DNA of 64,000 nt from Polynucleobacter hallstattensis (GCF_018881835.1 NZ_JACVPO010000002.1:372001-436000); one strand, 5' to 3'; counted from the first letter of the stretch, positions 51,732-61,467 are shown. Numbers and translations are program-made. The notes: generated from the letters alone by a model not told the origin.

Positions 51732-52434
51732 TCATTCGGAACAATTCAAGCAATTTATTGAGTTCAAGGGCGTCATCGTCAAACGTGATGGGCGCATCAT
51801 CTTGGATATTCCTCATGCAATTATTCCTACCGATCGAATTTGCGCTTGCATTGGCCCCAATGGCGCTGGCAAGACGACTTTCCTAAAATTAATTGACGGC
51901 CTAATCAAACCAGACTCAGGCACTGTTACTCACTCAAGTGGTCCCATCAAATCATCTTTAGTATTGCATCACACGCCGATGATCAAAGCCTCAGCTAGAG
52001 CTAACATATCGATGGTGAAAGACTCAGACTCTTCAATTCATTCTCTGGCGATTGATACGGTAATGGAGCAGATTGGATTAAGTCATCTTGCCAATAGCCC
52101 TGCGCATAAACTCTCGGCAGGTGAAAGACAAAAGCTTTGCTTGGGTCGAGCTATTTTGCAAAAACCGAACTTGATATTACTAGATGAACCTACGGCCAAT
52201 TTAGATCCAAACACTACAGAACAAGTTGAAGAAATCATTCGCCAATTTAAGTCTCAAGGCTCTGATGTGATCTTTACCTCACACCAACTTGCACAAGTAC
52301 AAAGAATCGCGCAGTACATCATCTTCATTGATGATGGTCAGATAAAAGAAAAGGGACCCGTAGGTCCCTTCTTTGCCGATCCCCAGACACAAGCAGCTAA
52401 ACGCTACTTACATCAAGAATTGCTCGTCGACTAA
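51724..52434 (+). CDS. tupC: Tungstate ABC transporter ATP-binding protein TupC
   Basis: A 236-residue ATPase: Walker A GPNGAGKTTFL, signature KLSAGERQKLCLGRA and Walker B LILLDEPTANLDP. ATG 51724 overlaps the tupB stop by 8 bases, showing translational coupling. Its 3' coding end contains a hairpin that can terminate the opposing transcript. Confidence 0.9.
   Translation: MVDHSEQFKQFIEFKGVIVKRDGRIILDIPHAIIPTDRICACIGPNGAGKTTFLKLIDGLIKPDSGTVTHSSGPIKSSLVLHHTPMIKASARANISMVKDSDSSIHSLAIDTVMEQIGLSHLANSPAHKLSAGERQKLCLGRAILQKPNLILLDEPTANLDPNTTEQVEEIIRQFKSQGSDVIFTSHQLAQVQRIAQYIIFIDDGQIKEKGPVGPFFADPQTQAAKRYLHQELLVD
52342..52372 (-). terminator. Terminator for the formate dehydrogenase strand embedded in tupC coding sequence
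   Basis: AAGGGACC, loop CGTA, GGTCCCTT is a perfect 8-base stem; read on the minus strand it is followed by TTCTTTTATC, giving a T-rich tail. It lies 63 bases past the stop of the minus-strand Ala/Pro-rich gene and inside the tupC frame (residues around KGPVGPF). Confidence 0.65.
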
Positions 52435-52725
52435 CTACTTTGCTGCTGGTGCTGGCGCTGCTGCTGTTGGTGCTGCAGCACCCGGTGCAACAAATGGAGG
52501 CGGAGCTACACAAGCTGCAGGCGCCGGAGTACCAGGAACACGGTATTGATCAGCTACCTTATTGATTGCTTGGCATAACTGAAAAGCGCCGACCCGACCA
52601 GCATAAGCTGTTTTAGCCTTCGCTAGATCATCAGCCGCTTTGGCTTCTGGAGTGAGCGGCGGCAGAGTAGCAAACGCTGAAGCTGTTGCAAATGTACAGA
52701 TCATAAAAGCAATGAGTTTTTTCAT
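52435..52725 (-). CDS. Small exported Ala/Pro-rich protein at the end of the formate dehydrogenase cluster
   Basis: A 96-residue protein: signal peptide MKKLIAFMICTFATASAFA, a helical region (EAKAADDLAKAKTAYAGRV) with two cysteines (LCQAINK and AACVAPP), then an APA-rich tail. Ten bases after the cytochrome subunit gene and directly convergent with tupC. Function unknown; ATG at 52723-52725 fits the signal peptide. Confidence 0.7.
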   Translation of the reverse strand: MKKLIAFMICTFATASAFATLPPLTPEAKAADDLAKAKTAYAGRVGAFQLCQAINKVADQYRVPGTPAPAACVAPPPFVAPGAAAPTAAAPAPAAK

Positions 52726-52735
52726 GGCCATGTCC

Positions 52736-53794
52736 TTATTTATTAACTTTGTCATACCAGAGCTCATGGTGCTCTTTAGCCCAGGTTGCATCAACGTAGC
52801 CAGTCATCATGCCATCTGATGAGCCTTGCATACCGATAGATCCGATATACATGTGGCCCATAGCCATTGCAGTCATGAGGATAGATGCTGAACTATGAAT
52901 GATGTTAGCTAACTGCATGGTTCCACGGATGTATTGAACTTCCATGAAAGGGACAATCATGTCTAGTACAAAACCAGATCCTGAGATGACCAAGCCTAAG
53001 AAAGTCATACCAAACCAGAACCAAATTTTTTCACCAAAGTTGAAAAAGCCAGCAGGAGGATGTTTGCCACCGAACATTCCGCCAAATGACTTAATCCAAG
53101 TAAGATCACCCTCTCCAGGAATATTTCTAGTTGCAAACAGCAAGAAGAAAATCACAACGCTTAGAGTAAAGAGTGGGCCAGAGTAGTTATGAATATTTTT
53201 ACAAATATTCAAGAAAGTGCCATAGGCAACACCACCCATCATTGGCATCACAAAATACTTGCCCCACAAAATCAACATCCCAGTCAAAGCGAGTCCAATG
53301 AAACTAAAGGCCATGACCCAGTGAGTGAAGCGCTCAAAACCATTAAACCGTTTGATTTTTTGACCAGACATTGGGGCATGTAACTTAATTGGACCCTTGA
53401 TGATGAACACGGCTGCAATACCGAAGAAAGCAAGGGCTAATAACCAGCCGCCGTAAACAGTGATCACACCGTTACGGATAAAGCGCCATTGCTGACCAGC
53501 ACGTTGAATCAAAACACTCGCCTCTTTATCAGGAATGCTGACAAAGTTATAAGGATCGCTGTTTGCTGAGTTCCAAAGGAACTGCTCACCAACCTGAGCA
53601 GAATTCGCAGGCTGAGACTGAGCTTGGGTTCCATTAGGAATATTGCTAAGGTCCTTTGGGAAGTCAATGCCACTTGGAGATGGCAGCGGTGGCATTGGCG
53701 CACGCTCTGCCATGGCAACACCGCTAAGCAAACTGAGCGATACGCCAAGGGCTAGCAACCAGGAGCGACTAACACTAGAGAATGATCGATTCAT
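52736..53794 (-). CDS. Formate dehydrogenase gamma subunit (cytochrome b)
   Basis: A 352-residue protein with signal peptide ending GVAMAERA, a Pro-rich periplasmic stretch, then membrane helices beginning near GGWLLALAFFGIAAVFII. FERFTHWVMAFSFIGLALTGM and NYSGPLF provide likely haem-ligand histidines. It anchors the enzyme in the inner membrane and passes electrons to quinone. Confidence 0.9.
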   Translation of the reverse strand: MNRSFSSVSRSWLLALGVSLSLLSGVAMAERAPMPPLPSPSGIDFPKDLSNIPNGTQAQSQPANSAQVGEQFLWNSANSDPYNFVSIPDKEASVLIQRAGQQWRFIRNGVITVYGGWLLALAFFGIAAVFIIKGPIKLHAPMSGQKIKRFNGFERFTHWVMAFSFIGLALTGMLILWGKYFVMPMMGGVAYGTFLNICKNIHNYSGPLFTLSVVIFFLLFATRNIPGEGDLTWIKSFGGMFGGKHPPAGFFNFGEKIWFWFGMTFLGLVISGSGFVLDMIVPFMEVQYIRGTMQLANIIHSSASILMTAMAMGHMYIGSIGMQGSSDGMMTGYVDATWAKEHHELWYDKVNK

Positions 53795-53823
53795 ACAAAT
53801 ATCCTTAAACGTTTTCGTTTTAT

Positions 53824-54078
53824 TTATTGTTGTTTAACTGATGACTTAAAGCGTGAATACTCAGACTGATTCTGATTACGCTTATCGACCGATTCGGCCC
53901 AGCTTTTTTCATCCTTTGGAGTCCAGCCCTTAGTCATGAAGCCGTTATCAGCCCCCATGTAAGGCGCAACGTCTGGACGCTTTGCAGCTTTAGCCGCAAT
54001 CTCAGGAGGCTCGGAGCAAGCAGCCAATGTGGCGCCTGCAACGAGGCATAAGCCAATGGTTTTTAGATTAAATCTCAT
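53824..54078 (-). CDS. Small lipoprotein of the formate dehydrogenase operon
   Basis: An 84-residue lipoprotein (signal ending ATLAACSEPP), mature part polar and charged with GWTPKDEKSWAESVDKR. Placed between beta and gamma subunit genes, coupled to the beta gene by ATGA. Conserved position suggests an assembly role; no proof. Confidence 0.8.
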   Translation of the reverse strand: MRFNLKTIGLCLVAGATLAACSEPPEIAAKAAKRPDVAPYMGADNGFMTKGWTPKDEKSWAESVDKRNQNQSEYSRFKSSVKQQ

Positions 54079-54734
54079 GATTTGGCTCCTGGGATTTTGT
54101 CAGCTGGCGTTGGTTTTGGCGCAGGAGAATCCATTGGGCCGTAAGCAGTAGACCAACCGAAAATATCCTTGCTTGGATATCGACCATTTGCCTCGCGTAC
54201 AGAAACACGCTTGGCGTAAATAGAAGAGATCACCTCGCTATCACCACCGATCAATGCCTTGGTTGAGCACATCTCTGCGCACAAAGGCAACTTACCTTCT
54301 GCTAAACGATTGCGACCATACTTCTCAAATTCAGCAACGCTTCCGTTGACTTCAGGACCGCCGCTACAGAAGGTGCACTTATCCATCTTGCTACGGACAC
54401 CAAAGGCGCCTGAACTCAAGAACTGTGGTGCACCGAATGGGCAAGCAAATGAGCAGTAACCGCAACCGATACAGATGTCTTTGTCATGTAAGACAACACC
54501 TTCGTCCGTGCGGTAGAAACAGTCGACCGGACAAACAGCCATACAAGGCGCATCTGAACAGTGCATACATGCCACTGAGATTGATTTTTCTTTTCCGATA
54601 ATGCCGTCATTCACCGTTACAACACGGCGACGATTAACGCCCCAAGGTACTTCGTTATCGTTCTTACAAGCAGTGACGCAACCGTTACATTCAATGCAAC
54701 GCTCTGTATCACAAATAAATTTCATTCTTGCCAT
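54075..54734 (-). CDS. Formate dehydrogenase beta subunit (4Fe-4S ferredoxin type)
   Basis: A 219-residue protein with four cysteine clusters: CIECNGCVTACKND, CMHCSDAPCMAVCPVDC, CIGCGYCSFACPFGAPQ and CTFC with a later CAEMC. It wires the alpha subunit to the cytochrome. No membrane anchor is seen at its C-terminus, unlike E. coli FdnH. Confidence 0.93.
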   Translation of the reverse strand: MARMKFICDTERCIECNGCVTACKNDNEVPWGVNRRRVVTVNDGIIGKEKSISVACMHCSDAPCMAVCPVDCFYRTDEGVVLHDKDICIGCGYCSFACPFGAPQFLSSGAFGVRSKMDKCTFCSGGPEVNGSVAEFEKYGRNRLAEGKLPLCAEMCSTKALIGGDSEVISSIYAKRVSVREANGRYPSKDIFGWSTAYGPMDSPAPKPTPADKIPGAKS

Positions 54735-54761
54735 TGTGTTCTCCTGACTTTATTTTTTAAC

Positions 54762-57746
54762 TTAGGCAAATTTTTCGATTTGGCACATGGTGGTTTTGGT
54801 CTCTTGCATCATCGTCACCTGGTCATATCCATAGGTAGTTGCAGTGTTAACCGACTCACCCAAAACAATTGGTGACGCACCTTCTGGGTAGTACTTACGC
54901 AAGTCAGCGCCTTGCCACCAACCAGAGAAGTGGAACGGTACAAATGCAGTTCCTTGATCAACGCGCTCTGTAACCATTGCACGTACTTTGATCTTGGCGC
55001 CTGTTGGTGATTTAACCCACACATAGTCCCAGTTCTTAATGCCGCGAGCTTGAGCAGCTTTTGGATTAATTTCTACAAAGTTCTCTTGCTGCAACTCTGC
55101 CAACCAAGGGTTAGAACGAGTTTCCTCTCCGCCACCCTCATATTCAACCAAACGCCCTGAGGTCAGGATGATTGGGAACTTCTCGTAGTACTTCTCGCTC
55201 AAGTTTTTGTCTTGTAGCGTTTTGTACAGAGTTGGCAAGCGCCAGAAATTCTTCTTATCCGCAGATGTTGGGTATTTACGCATCATGGGCTCGTTAGTAC
55301 TGTACAAAGCCTCGCGGTGGACTGGAATTGGATCAGGGAAGTTCCACACTACAGCACGTGCCTTAGCGTTACCAAATGGATGGCAACCGTTTTTCATGAC
55401 AACGCGCTGAATACCACCTGATAAGTCTGTCTTCCAGTTTTTACCTTCAGCGGCTTTTTGCTCATCCTCGGTTAACTGATTCCACCAACCGAGTTTCTTC
55501 ACCAATACATGGTCAAACTCTGGGTAACCCGTCTTGATTGCAGAACCCTTAGAGTAAGAGCCATCTTCAGCCAACAAATTCTTGCCATCCTTCTCAACAC
55601 CAAAGTTCGCGCGGAAGTTACCACCACCCTCCATCACAGACTTGCTGGTGTCATAGAGATTCGGTGAGCCTGGATGCTTAATCGCTGCAGTACCGTAACA
55701 TGGCCAAGGCAAGCAATAGTAATCACCGGTTGTGTCATAGCCTGATACGGGATCTACACCACCTCTGGATTTCAGTGTCTTAGGATCAAAAGTGCCCGCC
55801 ATTCTCATGTGCGCTTTGATACGCTCAGGAGTTTGACCGGTATAACCAATCGTCCAAACAGAGCGGTTAATTTCTCTAAGGATGTCTTCAATCAGCGGCT
55901 CTTTCCATTCCTTACCAGCAAACTTAGAGCTCTGCATCTTGAAATTCTTAGAAAGCTCTTGACCAAAACCAAGACGATCAGCAAAGGCTTGCATGATGAC
56001 GTGGTCAGGTACAGATTCGAACAATGGATCGATCACTTTCTCGCGCCACTGAACCGAACGGTTCGATGCAGTTACTGATCCACAAGTTTCAAATTGGGTT
56101 GTAGCCGGCAAGAGGTAAACATTACGGTTCTTGTTAACCGAGTTACCTTCTGCAGGAGGCATTGCAGCCATCGCAGCTACTGCTGTTGGGTATGGATCCA
56201 CTACAACGAGCAAATCTAACTTGTCCATCGCGCGCTTCATATCTAAGCCGCGAGTTTGAGAGTTTGCTGCGTGGCCCCAGAAGAACAAACCTTTAACAGC
56301 GGTTTGCTGGTCAATCATGTCATTCTTCTCTAGTACCGCATCGACCCAACGAGAAACAGTAGTACCTGATTTCTCCATCATGTCTGGTGCGTAGCGTCCT
56401 TTAATCCACTCGTAGTCAACATCCCAAACAGTCGCGAAGTGTTTCCAAGAACCCGCTGCCAAACCATAGTAGCCAGGTAAAGAATCTGGGTTAGGACCTA
56501 CGTCAGTAGCGCCTTGAACGTTACAGTGACCACGGAAAATATTGGTTCCGCCGCCAGACTTACCGACGTTACCTAATGCCAACTGCAAAATACAGGAGGC
56601 ACGCACCATGGCGTTACCGATGGTGTGCTGAGTCTGACCCATACACCAAACAACTGTACTTGGACGATTTTTTGCCAATGTCTCAGCCACTTTATAAACT
56701 TCGGCCTCAGGAACACCACAAGCTTCTTCAACGTTCTTAGGAGACCACTTTTCCATCACTTCTTTGCGGATCTCATCCATGCCGTATACACGGTCGTTGA
56801 TATATTTCTTATCTTCCCAGCCATTGTTGAAGATGTGATACAGAACGCCGAACAAGAACGGAATATCTGTACCTGAACGAATGCGAACATATTGATCGGA
56901 CTTGGCAGCTGTTCTTGTGTAGCGTGGATCAACTACAACAACCTTACAGCCGTTTTCCTTTGCATTGAGCAAGCTCAACATCGATACTGGATGAGCCTCT
57001 GCTGCGTTGGAGCCAATGTACATGGCAGCCTTGGAGTTCATCATGTCGTTATAGCTATTGGTCATCGCACCATAGCCCCAGGTGTTTGCAACACCCGCAA
57101 CTGTGGTTGAGTGACAAATACGAGCCTGATGGTCTGTATTGTTGGTTCCGAAGAAGGAAACCCACTTACGCAATAAATAGGATTGTTCATTGCTATGCTT
57201 GGAAGAGCCGATGAAAAACAGTGAGTCAGGACTGTATTTTGTGCGGAGATCTTTCATCTGCGCAGTGATTTCAGTTAAGGCCTGATCCCAAGAAATCTTT
57301 TGGTATTTGCCATCAACGAGCTTCATTGGGTAACGGAGACGGAATTCACCGTGACCGTGCTCACGCAGTGAGGCACCCTTGGCGCAATAAGCACCCATGT
57401 TGATTGGGGAATCAAAATTGGAATCTTGACGAACCCAAACGCCGTTCTCAACAGTAGCGTCAGTTGAGCAACCTACTGAGCAGTGGGAACAAACCGTTCT
57501 CTTCACTTCAATCTTGCCCTTGCCATCCAACATCGCTCTATTTGGTTCAGCAACCGCTTTTTGAACAAAGCTGAGCTGGCTAGCTGCAATACCTGCCCCT
57601 ACACCAACGCCAGAGCGTTTCAAAAAGGTTCGACGATCCATTGTTGGTACCGCAGACTGAAGTCCGCGTGAGAGGCTACCAATAAGGCGTGATGCAGGCG
57701 TGGAGCGGCTGCTTTGTGAAGTATTAGATTTGCGAGTCAGACTCAT
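54762..57746 (-). CDS. Formate dehydrogenase alpha subunit (periplasmic, Cys-type, Mo/W-bis-MGD)
   Basis: A 994-residue exported enzyme. The Tat signal (DRRTFLK at 37-43, then hydrophobic stretch) is preceded by a 35-residue extension. A [4Fe-4S] site uses Cys86, Cys89, Cys93 and Cys121. The metal-binding residue is Cys211 in QARICHSTT, where E. coli FdnG has selenocysteine. No TGA occurs there. It oxidises formate to CO2 in the periplasm. Neighbouring tungstate transport genes suggest that the metal may be W. Confidence 0.93.
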   Translation of the reverse strand: MSLTRKSNTSQSSRSTPASRLIGSLSRGLQSAVPTMDRRTFLKRSGVGVGAGIAASQLSFVQKAVAEPNRAMLDGKGKIEVKRTVCSHCSVGCSTDATVENGVWVRQDSNFDSPINMGAYCAKGASLREHGHGEFRLRYPMKLVDGKYQKISWDQALTEITAQMKDLRTKYSPDSLFFIGSSKHSNEQSYLLRKWVSFFGTNNTDHQARICHSTTVAGVANTWGYGAMTNSYNDMMNSKAAMYIGSNAAEAHPVSMLSLLNAKENGCKVVVVDPRYTRTAAKSDQYVRIRSGTDIPFLFGVLYHIFNNGWEDKKYINDRVYGMDEIRKEVMEKWSPKNVEEACGVPEAEVYKVAETLAKNRPSTVVWCMGQTQHTIGNAMVRASCILQLALGNVGKSGGGTNIFRGHCNVQGATDVGPNPDSLPGYYGLAAGSWKHFATVWDVDYEWIKGRYAPDMMEKSGTTVSRWVDAVLEKNDMIDQQTAVKGLFFWGHAANSQTRGLDMKRAMDKLDLLVVVDPYPTAVAAMAAMPPAEGNSVNKNRNVYLLPATTQFETCGSVTASNRSVQWREKVIDPLFESVPDHVIMQAFADRLGFGQELSKNFKMQSSKFAGKEWKEPLIEDILREINRSVWTIGYTGQTPERIKAHMRMAGTFDPKTLKSRGGVDPVSGYDTTGDYYCLPWPCYGTAAIKHPGSPNLYDTSKSVMEGGGNFRANFGVEKDGKNLLAEDGSYSKGSAIKTGYPEFDHVLVKKLGWWNQLTEDEQKAAEGKNWKTDLSGGIQRVVMKNGCHPFGNAKARAVVWNFPDPIPVHREALYSTNEPMMRKYPTSADKKNFWRLPTLYKTLQDKNLSEKYYEKFPIILTSGRLVEYEGGGEETRSNPWLAELQQENFVEINPKAAQARGIKNWDYVWVKSPTGAKIKVRAMVTERVDQGTAFVPFHFSGWWQGADLRKYYPEGASPIVLGESVNTATTYGYDQVTMMQETKTTMCQIEKFA

Positions 57747-57807
57747 ATCTTGTCCCTGAGTAATATTTTTAATTAACTATTTCGAAATGACTAAATCAAC
57801 AAATGGT

Positions 57808-58029
57808 TTAAAGCATGGTGGTTTCGTAGTACTTACGAATGTGCGCAGTGAGTTGATAGCCATCATCTTTACCCTTTACTGTGCTGCCAATTTCTTGAAT
57901 CACTGCTTTGCCAATCGGCGTTTGCGAGGCTATGGCTACGGCACCAACAGTGGCACCTGCCCCGATGAAAAACTTCCTACGGGAAGGCTTGTTTTCTTCG
58001 TTTACTGCGGCTGTAGATTTGGTGCTCAT
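57808..58029 (-). CDS. Tat-signal small protein of the formate dehydrogenase operon
   Basis: A 73-residue protein with SRRKFFIGAGATVGAVAIAS near residue 17 and a short polar tail ending KYYETTML. Small Tat-leader proteins of this kind recur beside such formate dehydrogenases. ATG at 58027-58029 with GGAGC upstream. Longer start at 58161 is rejected. Confidence 0.8.
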   Translation of the reverse strand: MSTKSTAAVNEENKPSRRKFFIGAGATVGAVAIASQTPIGKAVIQEIGSTVKGKDDGYQLTAHIRKYYETTML

Positions 58030-58161
58030 CGTATGCTCCTGTTTAGTGCTAATTTGATATCCGTCAAGTTTAAATGGTAATTGCATTTTTGACATATTAG
58101 CCACACAAAAATTTCTTACCAAGGGGGTAAACACTAGTATTTTTTTACTGCAATGCAGCAT

Positions 58162-58806
58162 TTAAATCATGTCAAAGCCTTGGCCCTCAATAGCAAGAAA
58201 CTCCCTAGCTAAAGAGGCGACAGAGTGATAAAGACGCATCTCGGGGACTGCATCGATTGCATCGAATAAGTCGTCATGCCATGGTCGAATGTGGTCATTA
58301 AAAAAGACCCTTTGATTTGTAAGGTTGGAGATCTCTACGTCATCACCTGCAATTAGGTAGCGCATCACTTCGCAGAGCGCAGAGATATGATCTTCAGTCT
58401 CAGAAATCTCCTCGGCAGATTCCAAGCCAAAAGCATCCAAAGCGCGACGGATTTCTACTAAGGGCCTCTCGTTTAAGTAACCAGCCATGTAAAAGGAACC
58501 ATTCAGAATAATGATGGGTCGTCCAACGCTGATGAAGTTCTGATCAAACTCATCCTGCCAAGCTTTAGCGGGATTGGCTTTAGCCACTTCAACCAAATTC
58601 TGCCAAACCCTAGCTAAAGGAGCGTCTTCAGACTGAGCCTCCTGCCCCTCTGGAATGGAAGACACTATTTGATCCAACAACTCTTGATCGGGCGCCTCAT
58701 GAAAGAGTCTCGCGATCAAGCCATATAAATCCGCTCTAGCCAAATCTTCCGGTAAGCCCACATCACCCACTTCGGTTACGGAGCTTTCTTTTATCTGTTC
58801 ACTCAT
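58162..58806 (-). CDS. TorD/DmsD-family molecular chaperone
   Basis: A 214-residue mostly helical protein: LARADLYGLIARLFHEAPDQELL and WQDEFDQNFISVGRPIIILNGSFYMAGYL, then DHISALCEVMRYLI and FNDHIRPWHDDLFDAI (the TorD E-D-H-I and H-x-x-P-W pattern). It should guide maturation and Tat export of the alpha subunit. Overlaps the next upstream gene by ATGA. Confidence 0.88.
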   Translation of the reverse strand: MSEQIKESSVTEVGDVGLPEDLARADLYGLIARLFHEAPDQELLDQIVSSIPEGQEAQSEDAPLARVWQNLVEVAKANPAKAWQDEFDQNFISVGRPIIILNGSFYMAGYLNERPLVEIRRALDAFGLESAEEISETEDHISALCEVMRYLIAGDDVEISNLTNQRVFFNDHIRPWHDDLFDAIDAVPEMRLYHSVASLAREFLAIEGQGFDMI

Positions 58807-60893
58807 GTTTCTTTTTTCACCATATCGACAACACGACAATCACTGCACATTTTGAGTCTTTCTAAAGCCTCTCCAGCAAAGGCGCTGTGGGCGCCCAGCT
58901 TCATCAGCATCAGGTCGACCATTTTTGCTGTACCAAATACTTTTCCACAGCCGATGCAATGAAAAGGCTTGGTCTCGTTGAGTTCTACCTTTTGCTTGCG
59001 CTGCTCCACCGTTTGTAAGCGAGGGGCTAAAGCCAAAGCCTGCTCTGGGCAAGTTTGCACGCAAATGCCGCATTGGACGCACTGCTTTTCAATAAAGGAA
59101 AGTTTGGGCTCATCTAAGTTATCGAGCAAAGCGCCTTCAGGACAGCTACCCACACAGGACATGCATAGCGTGCAAGCATCCTGGTTAATTTTTAGACCAC
59201 CCAAGAAAGATGACTGCGGTAAAGCTACTCCCTCTGCTGGTAACGGTACTTTTGCTTGCTTTTGCAAATGCTCCAAGACCGTTTCAATCGTTTCTCTCTT
59301 TTGATTGGATAAACCAAAGCTAGCGGGAGAACAAATAGCGGATAAAGCGCCACGCTGGCGCAGTTTACTCATCGCCTGTGAAGCTGGTTGAAGATCAGAA
59401 GAAGATCCTAACTGTATTTGCGACAGTCTGGCGTCAAATCCATAAGCAGCCAAAATGGCATTGCCTAAGTCAATTTGAGTTTCTAGGGCAGCTCGATAGC
59501 TTGGATCTTCATCGCCCGTTAGCAATAACACTACTTCACCAAAGCCGTAGCTAAGTGCGCCAAGCCATAAATCCAAACCAGTAGAAGCGATATGCTCGAT
59601 CCCGTAAGGCAGCACAAAGGATGGCAAGCCCTCAAATTGTTTTGGTCTGAGGTGCGCAGATCGTCCGAGAGAATCTAAGACCTGAGTTCCTGCCTTGAGT
59701 GTATGAAGTAACAGAGTTGGAGCAGAAGATTTCTTAGCTTTAGCACTCTCGACAGTAAATACCGTAGCCAGCGTTTTAATTTCTTTACCCTGATGCGGCA
59801 CACTTGGATAGTTGTAGCGCATTGCACCGGATGGACAAACTGTTGAGCAAGCCCCACAACCCATACAAAGATTCGGGTTGACATCAACTGTGCCTTGCCC
59901 GTTCTTGAACAAAGAAGATATAGCGCCGGTGGAGCAGACATCGATACAGGCATTGCACCCTACTTTGCCATTGCGACCATGGGCGCAAACTTTCTCGTTA
60001 TAAACAAAGTATTTAGGCTTCTCAAACTCACCAATTAATCCGAGCAATTGATTTGCCACCAGAGATTGCTCAAATGGATCCTGGCCTGGGGCAAAGTAGC
60101 CTTGCGGAGTTTGACTCATACGCAGCTGAGGGTTAGCGCGCAGATCCATAATTAAGTCAAATTCAGAGCTACGCTGACGCTCAACGCGATCAAAATTAAT
60201 TGCTCCAATGCCAGCACAGGCTGTGATGCAATCACGGTGTGACTTACATTTGTTTAGATCAATCTGGAAAGAGTCATCAATCGCACCCTCTGGGCAAACT
60301 TCAACACAGGCACCACAGCGAGTGCACATCTCTGGATCGATTGGGTTTTGTAAATTCCAGTCGACCGTAAAGTTGCCAAGATAACCATCTAGCTTAGTCA
60401 CCTCACCTGTATAGGTCGGGAAATTTCTGGCGATTGGTAATGTTCCTGGCTCGGTACATAGCACTGAGACATCAAGAGAGTCGCTCAATTTTTCAGCCCA
60501 AGGTAAAGCTTGATCTCCAGGCCCAACAATGAGTAAGCGCCCCTGACTTTCGTAATTCACCACTGGCACGGGCTCGGCTTCTGGCATATCCGCTAAGGCC
60601 AGTAAAGCCGCAATCTTGGGTCCGGAATGTTTAGCCTCTTGAGTCCATCCAGCAACCTCACGAATATTGACAAACCGCAAGGGCGCTATCAATGGCTTCT
60701 CGGATTGTTCTGCCAGTTCGTTAAATAACGCACCCTCTTGAGTACAAGCAATCACGAGTGAGTCATTGCCATTCATTGCCTGAATAGCGATGCCCACTTC
60801 TTGCCTGCACAAAGAGGTATGAACCGGTACGCCCAGTGCCTTTGCATCTAAAGGCATGGTTCCGTTGCAATTACAGACTAGTTTTTGACTCAT
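58803..60893 (-). CDS. Large multi-cluster 4Fe-4S protein of the formate dehydrogenase operon
   Basis: A 696-residue cytoplasmic protein without Tat or Sec signal. Ferredoxin motifs: CTRCGACVEVCPEGA (about 190), CKSHRDCITACAG, CNACIDVCSTGA, CMGCGACSTVCPSGA, CTLCMSCVGSCPEGA and CVQCGICVQTCPEQA. A C-terminal Cys block, CIGCGKVFG with CSDC, looks like a zinc ribbon. It likely supplies electrons or sulfur during enzyme maturation; precise role unknown. Confidence 0.85.
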   Translation of the reverse strand: MSQKLVCNCNGTMPLDAKALGVPVHTSLCRQEVGIAIQAMNGNDSLVIACTQEGALFNELAEQSEKPLIAPLRFVNIREVAGWTQEAKHSGPKIAALLALADMPEAEPVPVVNYESQGRLLIVGPGDQALPWAEKLSDSLDVSVLCTEPGTLPIARNFPTYTGEVTKLDGYLGNFTVDWNLQNPIDPEMCTRCGACVEVCPEGAIDDSFQIDLNKCKSHRDCITACAGIGAINFDRVERQRSSEFDLIMDLRANPQLRMSQTPQGYFAPGQDPFEQSLVANQLLGLIGEFEKPKYFVYNEKVCAHGRNGKVGCNACIDVCSTGAISSLFKNGQGTVDVNPNLCMGCGACSTVCPSGAMRYNYPSVPHQGKEIKTLATVFTVESAKAKKSSAPTLLLHTLKAGTQVLDSLGRSAHLRPKQFEGLPSFVLPYGIEHIASTGLDLWLGALSYGFGEVVLLLTGDEDPSYRAALETQIDLGNAILAAYGFDARLSQIQLGSSSDLQPASQAMSKLRQRGALSAICSPASFGLSNQKRETIETVLEHLQKQAKVPLPAEGVALPQSSFLGGLKINQDACTLCMSCVGSCPEGALLDNLDEPKLSFIEKQCVQCGICVQTCPEQALALAPRLQTVEQRKQKVELNETKPFHCIGCGKVFGTAKMVDLMLMKLGAHSAFAGEALERLKMCSDCRVVDMVKKET

Positions 60894-60903
60894 GGATTTC
60901 TTC

Positions 60904-61467
60904 TTAACTGGTTTTTTTATCCACGGATAGGGGGGCTTGATTTCCCACTTCCTGAATAGATGTTGGTGTGGATGTTAAATCAGTCTGGTCAGGAGCGGGC
61001 AAAGTTAGATCTTGGGATCCCGAATTGTCGATGCCAGCAGCGGTAGTAGCCTCAGGCTCTCCATCATCATCCTTGCGGAAGATGTTCAGCATATCGGACT
61101 GAACCATACGCTTGAGCATCTCCAAAGGGATCGGATCTGGCTTTGAATAATCATCGATATAAATATCCAAACCATCCATGATGTTGAAGTGCGGGTCTGA
61201 AAACATCTTCTTCATTGCCGCTTGCTGAACTGCTGGATCAACTCCAGGCTGCATAAAAGCTGAGAAGTCTGGCGCAAAGCGATCTATCTTTTCAACATCA
61301 TCTAATGAAGCAGGCGGCGGAGCATCTTCAAGCTCGGTTGATTGCTGGATAGTCTGCGGACTGACAGCTAATTTTTCCTTAGCGAGCTCGCCTGGTTTTT
61401 TCTCAGGCTCAATATCCTCGCCTGACTTGCGACGTGACCATCGACTTAAAAAACCATCAGCCATCAA
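60904..61467 (-). CDS. DUF3306 domain protein
   Basis: A 187-residue acidic protein with the family start FLSRWSRRKSGE and middle block FMQPGVDPAVQQAAMKKMF, DGLDIYIDDYSKPDPIPLEML. Conserved in this formate dehydrogenase cluster across Burkholderiales; function unknown. Overlaps the next upstream gene by ATGA. Confidence 0.87.
   Translation of the reverse strand: MMADGFLSRWSRRKSGEDIEPEKKPGELAKEKLAVSPQTIQQSTELEDAPPPASLDDVEKIDRFAPDFSAFMQPGVDPAVQQAAMKKMFSDPHFNIMDGLDIYIDDYSKPDPIPLEMLKRMVQSDMLNIFRKDDDGEPEATTAAGIDNSGSQDLTLPAPDQTDLTSTPTSIQEVGNQAPLSVDKKTS

Noticed and set aside
54762..57746. Possible selenocysteine formate dehydrogenase
   Set aside because: The metal-ligand codon encodes Cys211; there is no in-frame TGA in the gene and no SECIS-like hairpin is needed.
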